Source: Parvularcula sp. (lineage in GTDB: Bacteria; Pseudomonadota; Alphaproteobacteria; Caulobacterales; Parvularculaceae). From it: 10,253 bases of DNA. The DNA lies in contig DNZB01000342.1 in NCBI GenBank assembly GCA_003506635.1, positions 1,012 through 11,264 of the forward strand. The letters are read 5' to 3'. The notes below the pieces were generated by a model, which made no database searches, was not told the origin of the DNA, and saw nothing but the letters and a program-made list of their open reading frames with translations. Every line of letters begins with the position of its first letter. The first letter of the stretch is position 1. The position numbers were made by a program, and so were the translations under genes. Positions 5,392-10,253 of this stretch are shown here, piece after piece.

Positions 5392-6003
5392 ATGAATTTC
5401 TTGGTGAAACAGGCGGTCGCGCTCGCGTCAGGGCTGGCGGCGCTTGGGGCGGCCGCGGCCTTCGCAGATGAAGGGGATCATCGCCGCGGGCGCGAACGGG
5501 ACGGCGACCGCTATTCCGATGCGCGCGGCGGCGAACGCTACGACAACCGCCGCGGCGGCGAGTATCGCGATGCAACCTATCGTGACGGACGCCCCGAGCA
5601 TTGCGATCTTGACCACGACCACCGCTATCACAACCGCGACTATTACAATTACTACCCGAAGGACCGCTACTATAAGGCGGACCCAGAATTCTCTGTCTCG
5701 CTAAGCTACGGCAAGGGCGGCTATTACGACCGCGGCGGGCGCTATTATGATCGTCCGTACTATGATCGCCGCGGCTATCGCGATTACGGCCAGGTCGTCG
5801 ATCGCGATGTCTACCGAATTCGGGGCTATCGCGCGGAAGCGATCGTTGTCGAGGAAGCGTTCGGCGGCGGCCGCGGTTACGGGCGCCTTGTGTGCACGGT
5901 GACGGCGCGCGGCCCCGACGCCCGCTATGTTCCTTACGGCCAGCTGCGCCGCATAGCGAACAGCGCCTGCTCGGGGCGCTCGGAAATCCGCATCTACGCC
6001 TGA
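5392..6003 (+). CDS. Secreted Asp/Arg/Tyr-rich protein
   Basis: A 203-residue hypothetical protein, probably periplasmic or surface-exposed. Residues 1-25 are a classical signal peptide (MNFLVKQ, then an Ala/Leu/Gly core, cleavage after AFA). Residues about 27-145 are low complexity and dominated by D, R, Y and G. They include short imperfect repeats of the YYDR/RGG type, for example YYDRGGRYYDRPYYDRRGYR. The last 60 residues look like a small folded domain with Cys168 and Cys193, which may pair (GRLVCTVTARG and IANSACSGRSEIRIYA); Cys71 lies in the repeat zone. The frame extends upstream to 5281, but the ribosome site and signal peptide place the start at 5392. It is monocistronic, with a strong terminator just past the stop. 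Similar DRY-rich exported proteins are common in alphaproteobacteria and mostly uncharacterised. Confidence 0.85.
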   Translation: MNFLVKQAVALASGLAALGAAAAFADEGDHRRGRERDGDRYSDARGGERYDNRRGGEYRDATYRDGRPEHCDLDHDHRYHNRDYYNYYPKDRYYKADPEFSVSLSYGKGGYYDRGGRYYDRPYYDRRGYRDYGQVVDRDVYRIRGYRAEAIVVEEAFGGGRGYGRLVCTVTARGPDARYVPYGQLRRIANSACSGRSEIRIYA

Positions 6004-6024
6004 GTCATCGGCTGGAGCGAACCA

Positions 6025-6060
6025 CCCGCCGCGCGAAAAGCGCGGCGGGATTGGCTTTTT
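6025..6060 (+). terminator. Intrinsic terminator after the DRY-rich protein
   Basis: A perfect 10-bp stem, CCCGCCGCGC (6025-6034) and GCGCGGCGGG (6040-6049), has a GAAAA loop. A T-run follows at 6056-6060. It starts 21 nt after the TGA. The convergent DUF2336 gene ends at 6067, so on the minus strand the same hairpin lies 7 nt past that gene's stop, though with a poorer T tract. It may serve both. Confidence 0.8.
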
Positions 6061-6066
6061 CGAGAT

Positions 6067-7239
6067 CTAGCGCCGCGCCGCGGCGCGTTCCGCGAGCGCG
6101 TGGATGCCTTGCGGTTTGGGGCGCTCTGTGGCGACGGCTTCCGACCGCACCCGCCAGAAACGCATGACGCGCTCGGCAGCTTCCTGCGGCACCTTCAGGT
6201 AAAGATCGAGGACGCGCAGCGATTTCTGCTGGTCTTCGATGCCTTTTTGCAGGCCGAACACGAATTTCGCGAAGGTCGATCGTTCAAGTCCGGCGGCGCG
6301 GCAGGCGATCGCCAGCGATTCGAAGGATTTGTCGCCCAAAATGCGCTGCGCCGTCGACGGATCGACGCCGACATAATGCGCAAAGCTCAGCAAGAATTCT
6401 GTCGAACGCTGATGTTCGATCAGGTCTTTCAGAAGGCTCTCGTTCAAGAGATTGGCGCGGATCTTCGATTCTACGAACTGGCGCGCGTCGGAAACCTCCG
6501 CGCCCGCTTCGTTGATCGCCTGTTTCAAGATGCGCACGCGATTGCCTTCGATCGCCTCGTCGATGAGCGCGGGGTCGAGAAGGTCGGATCGCTTGAGGAT
6601 TTCCCGCTTCAGCGCCGACGATACGAAGAAATACATCTGCGTCAAAAGATTCGGCGGCAGGTCGTAACGCTCGGTCAGCGGTCCTTGCAGGTCGGCGATC
6701 GAACGCGAATGTTCGACAAGCTTCGTCATCGTGTCGCCGGTGAACTGCGCGCCCTGATTGCTGGCGAGCATCACGAGCACGTCCTTGTCGCCGCGTTCGA
6801 CGAGTTCGGCGGAGAGGGACGCGGGCACCTCGCGGCGGCGGGTGATCGCCTTCATGTGGTCCTGGGTGCGCTGGCGAACGACGGAAATGAGATCGTCCTC
6901 GCTCAACGCGGCGCTGCGCTCGAGGATCGGCTGCGCGACGCTGATCTCGTCATTGGCGAGCTGGCGCACCAGATTGCGGGGCGCGGTCGCGACGTCGGCG
7001 AGTTTTTCCGCGATCTCGGCGCGCAAGGCGATTTCTACCGATTCCGTCACTTTCGACAAAATGACGTCGAAATGCTGCATCTCCGAAGAGGTGTAGCGGT
7101 CGGGCGCGGCCATGAAGACGTCGGTGATTTCTCGCAAAAGGTCGGCGCGCTTTTCGGTCGAACCCTCGCGCGCGACGTCGATCAGTTGCTTGAGGCGCGA
7201 GACGCCTTCGGCTTTTGCAGCGCCCGGATGGGTCGGCAT
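6067..7239 (-). CDS. DUF2336 domain protein
   Basis: A 390-residue cytoplasmic protein of the alphaproteobacterial DUF2336 family, whose biochemical role is not established. Residues about 25-160 carry the recognisable region: RADLLREITDVFMAAPDRYT, SSEMQHFDVILSKVTESVEI, and then helical repeats (LADVATAPRNLVRQLANDEI, VAQPILERSAALSEDDLISV, and RREVPASLSAELVERGDKDV followed by LVMLASNQ). The spacing and helical character suggest a HEAT-like alpha-solenoid, which usually serves protein-protein contacts. The C-terminal half is also all-helical (LLSFAHYVGVDPSTAQRILG, RVLDLYLKVPQEAAERVMRF). There is no signal peptide, membrane segment or catalytic motif. The ATG at 7239 has AAGGGG about 11 nt upstream, a rather long spacing. 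It is divergent from the lipoprotein gene, and a terminator-like hairpin sits in its leader. A long antisense frame on the plus strand is a GC-bias shadow. Confidence 0.88.
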   Translation of the reverse strand: MPTHPGAAKAEGVSRLKQLIDVAREGSTEKRADLLREITDVFMAAPDRYTSSEMQHFDVILSKVTESVEIALRAEIAEKLADVATAPRNLVRQLANDEISVAQPILERSAALSEDDLISVVRQRTQDHMKAITRRREVPASLSAELVERGDKDVLVMLASNQGAQFTGDTMTKLVEHSRSIADLQGPLTERYDLPPNLLTQMYFFVSSALKREILKRSDLLDPALIDEAIEGNRVRILKQAINEAGAEVSDARQFVESKIRANLLNESLLKDLIEHQRSTEFLLSFAHYVGVDPSTAQRILGDKSFESLAIACRAAGLERSTFAKFVFGLQKGIEDQQKSLRVLDLYLKVPQEAAERVMRFWRVRSEAVATERPKPQGIHALAERAAARR

Positions 7240-7300
7240 GAGCGGTCAATCCCCTTCGCGATGGGGCGATCGTGCCTCACAACCCGTAAAGATTTTGCTC

Positions 7301-7336
7301 AAAAAGGGCCGCGGCGGCGCCCTTGCCGCGCCGCGG
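7301..7336 (-). terminator. Terminator-like hairpin in the leader of the DUF2336 gene
   Basis: CCGCGGCG (7309-7316) pairs with CGCCGCGG (7329-7336) across 12 nt. Read on the minus strand, three C's and then five T's (A-run 7301-7305) follow. It lies 60-100 nt ahead of the DUF2336 start. It could attenuate that gene, or stop antisense read-through from the M14 gene, which has no terminator of its own. The long loop makes it weak. Confidence 0.35.
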
Positions 7337-7377
7337 TCAGGGGTTAATAAGCCTTTGCCGAACGGGAGAACGCCGAC

Positions 7378-8076
7378 ATGAGGGGTCCATTTTTCGCTGC
7401 TTTCGCGGCCCTGTCGCTCGCCGCATGCGCCTCAACCGGCGGCGGCGGGCGCGGATCGGAGAACTTCGCCGCGTTCTCCCCGCTCGGCGCCGCGCTGACC
7501 GAAGCGGACGCGCGCGCGCTCGAACCCGCCTTTCTGCAAGCGATGAATGCGGGCGCAAGCGGCGAGCGGTTCGACTGGAAGGGCGCGGGCGCCTTCGGCT
7601 GGGTGAAAGCGCGCGAGGCCCGGCTCGGCGGCCTCAAGGCCGATCCGAACGATCGTCCGCCGATGCCGGCCAATCTCATCCTCGATGAAATTTACGAAAC
7701 GGAGCAGGGTCTTTACGCGCTGACCGGCAACGCTAATGTCCGCCTCGGCCCATCGACGGAGCGCCTGATCCTTGAGCAGCTATTGTCGGGAACCGGCGTC
7801 AACGTTGTCGGCAACGTCGTTGGCAAGCCGTGGATGCTCGTTGAGGCCGACGGGCGTGTCCGCGGCTATATCCATGCCAGCTTGATGATCAAGGCGCCGG
7901 GAACCGAACTTGAGCTTGCCGGCGGCCCGCGCAAGCCGGCAATCTTCTGCCGCGCCTATGAGCAACGCATTTCCGTCGGCGGACGATCGGACCAATGGGA
8001 GGGCGTCGCCTGCCGCGAGGACGGCCGCTGGACCTTGAAGGCGCCGGCGCCGGGCGCGCCGGAGAAACTGTTTTAG
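7378..8076 (+). CDS. Lipoprotein with SH3 domain inside a 17-kDa-antigen-like domain
   Basis: A 232-residue outer-envelope lipoprotein. The signal peptide ends in the lipobox LAAC, giving lipidated Cys17, followed by a Gly-rich linker. Residues about 36-78 (LGAALTEADARALEPAFLQA, then SGERFDWKGAGAFGWVKA) resemble the first half of the surface-antigen domain of the Rickettsia 17-kDa type. Residues about 111-170 form a bacterial SH3 domain (GLYALTGNANVRLGPSTERL, GVNVVGNVVGKPWMLVEADG, GYIHASLM), which typically binds peptidoglycan or protein. Residues about 180-210 (FCRAYEQRISVGGRSDQWEG followed by VACREDGRWTL) match the second half of the surface-antigen domain. Its Cys181 and Cys202 pair is typical. 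GGGAG lies about 9 nt before the ATG. The stop overlaps the M14 gene stop by 4 bp. A role in envelope integrity is likely, but the exact function is unknown. Confidence 0.85.
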   Translation: MRGPFFAAFAALSLAACASTGGGGRGSENFAAFSPLGAALTEADARALEPAFLQAMNAGASGERFDWKGAGAFGWVKAREARLGGLKADPNDRPPMPANLILDEIYETEQGLYALTGNANVRLGPSTERLILEQLLSGTGVNVVGNVVGKPWMLVEADGRVRGYIHASLMIKAPGTELELAGGPRKPAIFCRAYEQRISVGGRSDQWEGVACREDGRWTLKAPAPGAPEKLF

Positions 8077-10253
8077 TCCGCCTTCTGCGAATGCGCCGGC
8101 GCGCGGAAAAGCGCGTTCGCCAATAGCGTATTGAGGCCGTCGAGATAAGCGCGCGTTGTCGGGTCGGCGGTGAAGGCGATCACCATGCCGTCGCCTTTTC
8201 CTTCAATGACGACGAAGGGCTTGTGCGCGAGCTGAGCCTTCGTCCCCGCCCAGAGATACCCGCTGGCGAGCACCATATCGGCGCCGGCGAAGCGCGCGAC
8301 ATTGACGCCGGCGTCGAGTTTGGCCGGCGTATAGATGTCCCCGCCCGAATAGAGCGCGACGACCTGCGGTTTCACCCCGGCGGCGAGCCAATGATCAGGA
8401 TCGACGGCGGCGTTAAGTAGGACGCCCGCCGTCGCATCGGGGCCTTCTTTCAAGGGCGCGATCGCTTTTGCGGCCGCTGCGTCGTCGGCGAGCACTGTTC
8501 CCTCAACGGTCGATTTGTCGTCTGCGCCTGGCGCGGCTTCGCCGTCGGGTCGGGCGGCGTTCTCACGCCGGATCGACAGGAGGCCTGCTTCCGGGTCGGC
8601 GGCGAAGCGCATCGCCGAACCCGTTACGATGAGGACGCCGCCGCGATCGACCCAGTTCTTGAGGCGTCCGACGCCCGCTTCGCCGAGCGCCGTCGCATAG
8701 TCGCCCCCGCCCGGCAGAATGAGCACGTCAAATTGATCGAGCGCGCGGCTGTTCATGTCCTCGACCCGCACGGCGGTTGCGGGATAGTCGAATTGCCGCT
8801 CGATGACAAAGCGCGTCGCGCCGGCGACATTGGCGCTCGTCGGCTCGTCCCAGGCGATCGCGATTTTCGGCGCGCGCATCGCGGCAACATGTTCCGATCC
8901 GAAACTGGGACCCTCGCTCACCCAGCTTTCGCCGGCGGCCGCGACTTTCGCGCCGGTCTCGCGCGCGAACCGCGCCAGCCGGGCGCGAAGGTCGGCCGGG
9001 TTGTCCGCCTGCTGAAAGATCAGCGTGCCCGCGGGAAAGGCGCGTCCGCCGGCGGTGAAAGCGCGGTCGCTGGAGGAAAGCGTCAGCCCGGCGCGCAGCG
9101 CGCGCGCCAGAAGCTGGATCGCCGGGCGCTCGCCCCACGGGACGAGATAGGCGACCGCTTCTTCGGGTCCCGTCAGCGCGCCGGCGCGCGTCATGCGCCC
9201 GCCATGGCTGACGAAATTGCCCCCGCCCGGCGCGCCGCCCTCGCACGCGACGCTTTTGACCCCCATCATCATCGGCAGCGACCAGGCGGTCACATCGTAG
9301 ATTTCATCGCCGAGGTCCTTGGCGCGCCGACGCTCCTGCTCGACGAGGAAATCGGCTTCGAGATCGACCTGGGGGTCGAGAAGATTGCGGATAAGGCGCT
9401 TTGCGGGCTGCGCCGTCGGCACGACATGGCTGCCCGCGGGAAAGGATTGTCCGCAAGCGGAGAATGTGGTCTTCGCCGTCAGGACTCCGGCGCCTTGCTG
9501 CGTAAGTAGGCCCGCCAACCGGAACGCCGCCGCGTCATCGTGCCCGGAAGGCAGGATATAAGCGCCGATGCGGTCGCGGCGGCCTTCGGTCACGGCGCTC
9601 TCCTGATAGGCGCGGAAATCGCGCCACAGCCGGTCCCGATTGACGGCGGCGGCCTCCGCCGTCGCGATCGAGGCGAGGAAATGCTGGCGCACGCTGTCGC
9701 GATAATGAAAGTCCGGACCCCGGCGCCGGTCGGCGAGAAGGCCGCGCGCCGAACCGCGCTCATAGGTCATCGCGATCGCGCCGTAATAAGACGGCCAGCT
9801 GGCGCCGTAGCCCGGATAAAACGCGTCAAAGATCTCGCGCGTGAAATAGGGAAAGCCGTTGCGGTCGAACCACTTCGCGTTGTTGCGCCCGAAAATCTCA
9901 AGGCTCTCGCGCTGCGAGACGACGAGGTGCGGATTATAGGGGCGCGCTTCCGGCGAGAAAAAGTAGGTCGATTCCGTGCTCATCTCATGGAGATCGACGA
10001 AGACGAGCGGGCGCCATTCGCGCAAGAGCCTGATGCGCCCGCGCGTCTCAGGCTGCGTCAGCGCGAACCAGTCACGGTTCATGTCGAAGAGATAGTGATT
10101 GGTGCGCCCGCCGGGCCAGGGCTCGTTGCGCTCCGCGGCGATCGCCGACCCGGAATTTTCAAGTCCCTCCGCGATCTCGAAATTATGGATAAAGCGCGCG
10201 CGCCCGTCCGGGTTCTGCATCGGATCGATTAAGACGAGCGCATCGAGAAGGAT
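8073..10253 (-). CDS. M14 family zinc carboxypeptidase with C-terminal amidotransferase-like domain, N-terminus missing
   Basis: The visible 726 residues are the C-terminal part of a large metallocarboxypeptidase; the frame is open to the right edge. M14 landmarks, numbered from the edge, are LIDPMQNPDGR (residues 8-18), DMNRDW (57-62; substrate-binding Asn-Arg), DLHEM with His89 as the third zinc ligand, and TYERG with Glu165 as the catalytic glutamate. The HxxE zinc motif and any signal peptide lie outside the window. The middle region is unassigned. Residues about 462-550 (PKIAIAWDEP, FDVLILPGGGDYATALGEAG, then GGVLIVTGSAMRF) resemble a class I glutamine amidotransferase fold. The usual nucleophile Cys position reads Thr-Gly-Ser, so this domain is probably non-catalytic. 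Such M14 proteins are usually exported and process peptides. The stop overlaps that of the lipoprotein gene. Confidence 0.92.
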   Translation of the reverse strand: MLLDALVLIDPMQNPDGRARFIHNFEIAEGLENSGSAIAAERNEPWPGGRTNHYLFDMNRDWFALTQPETRGRIRLLREWRPLVFVDLHEMSTESTYFFSPEARPYNPHLVVSQRESLEIFGRNNAKWFDRNGFPYFTREIFDAFYPGYGASWPSYYGAIAMTYERGSARGLLADRRRGPDFHYRDSVRQHFLASIATAEAAAVNRDRLWRDFRAYQESAVTEGRRDRIGAYILPSGHDDAAAFRLAGLLTQQGAGVLTAKTTFSACGQSFPAGSHVVPTAQPAKRLIRNLLDPQVDLEADFLVEQERRRAKDLGDEIYDVTAWSLPMMMGVKSVACEGGAPGGGNFVSHGGRMTRAGALTGPEEAVAYLVPWGERPAIQLLARALRAGLTLSSSDRAFTAGGRAFPAGTLIFQQADNPADLRARLARFARETGAKVAAAGESWVSEGPSFGSEHVAAMRAPKIAIAWDEPTSANVAGATRFVIERQFDYPATAVRVEDMNSRALDQFDVLILPGGGDYATALGEAGVGRLKNWVDRGGVLIVTGSAMRFAADPEAGLLSIRRENAARPDGEAAPGADDKSTVEGTVLADDAAAAKAIAPLKEGPDATAGVLLNAAVDPDHWLAAGVKPQVVALYSGGDIYTPAKLDAGVNVARFAGADMVLASGYLWAGTKAQLAHKPFVVIEGKGDGMVIAFTADPTTRAYLDGLNTLLANALFRAPAHSQKAD

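Noticed and set aside
6100..7347. 415-codon open frame on the plus strand
   Set aside because: It lies antisense to the well-supported DUF2336 gene. Its composition is the mirror of GC-rich codons, it crosses that gene's promoter, and it shows no family motif.
8733..10232. Two long plus-strand frames (8733-9509 and 9540-10232)
   Set aside because: Both are antisense shadows of the M14 peptidase, which carries its catalytic motifs in the minus frame.
1..10253. CRISPR arrays, tRNA/rRNA genes, insertion sequences, prophage or attachment sites
   Set aside because: I looked for spaced direct repeats, tRNA-like cloverleaf ends, transposase motifs and terminal inverted repeats, and saw none. The short peptide-level repeats at 5660-5800 are coding low complexity.

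Overview
The window is GC-rich chromosomal DNA of an alphaproteobacterium, probably of the Caulobacterales/Parvularculales/Rhizobiales type. The clues are a stand-alone DnaA domain IV protein of the HdaB kind, DUF1491 and DUF2336 family proteins, a histidine kinase core like the PleC/DivJ/PdhS group, and a 17-kDa-surface-antigen-type lipoprotein. Genes are densely packed, G/C dominates third codon positions, and no tRNA, rRNA, insertion sequence, phage gene or CRISPR array is visible. It reads as ordinary core genome, not an accessory island.

Layout, left to right. (1) Positions 3-626: the 3' end of a Pro/Ala-rich, then acidic, protein with a helical C-terminus. (2) An intergenic region with two TTATCC motifs leads to an hdaB-like gene (811-1212). 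This gene overlaps tail-to-tail by 4 bp with sufE (1619-1209, minus). (3) Upstream of sufE lies an unannotated-looking 57-codon ORF (1842-1669, minus). Next is a strong intrinsic terminator (1890-1916) that ends a 348-aa exported protein of unknown function (2987-1941, minus). (4) A 407-bp non-coding region with repeated GC palindromes separates that gene from a soluble histidine kinase (3395-4585). A DUF1491 gene (4619-4954) follows in the same apparent operon. (5) A small two-TM protein (5249-4974, minus) faces a divergently transcribed secreted Asp/Arg/Tyr-rich protein (5392-6003), which ends in a strong terminator. (6) A DUF2336 protein (7239-6067, minus) is divergent from a lipoprotein (7378-8076) that appears to carry an SH3 domain inside a split surface-antigen domain. 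(7) That lipoprotein overlaps by 4 bp with a large M14 metallocarboxypeptidase (minus) running off the right edge.

Functionally, the window mixes replication control (HdaB-like), Fe-S cluster assembly (SufE), signalling (kinase), envelope proteins (lipoprotein, two-TM protein, secreted proteins) and an exported peptidase. I found no strong evidence of a new multi-gene system. The most interesting items are the HdaB-like protein with DnaA-box-like upstream motifs, the domain insertion in the lipoprotein, the small ORF before sufE, and the palindromes and cell-cycle-type motifs before the kinase.
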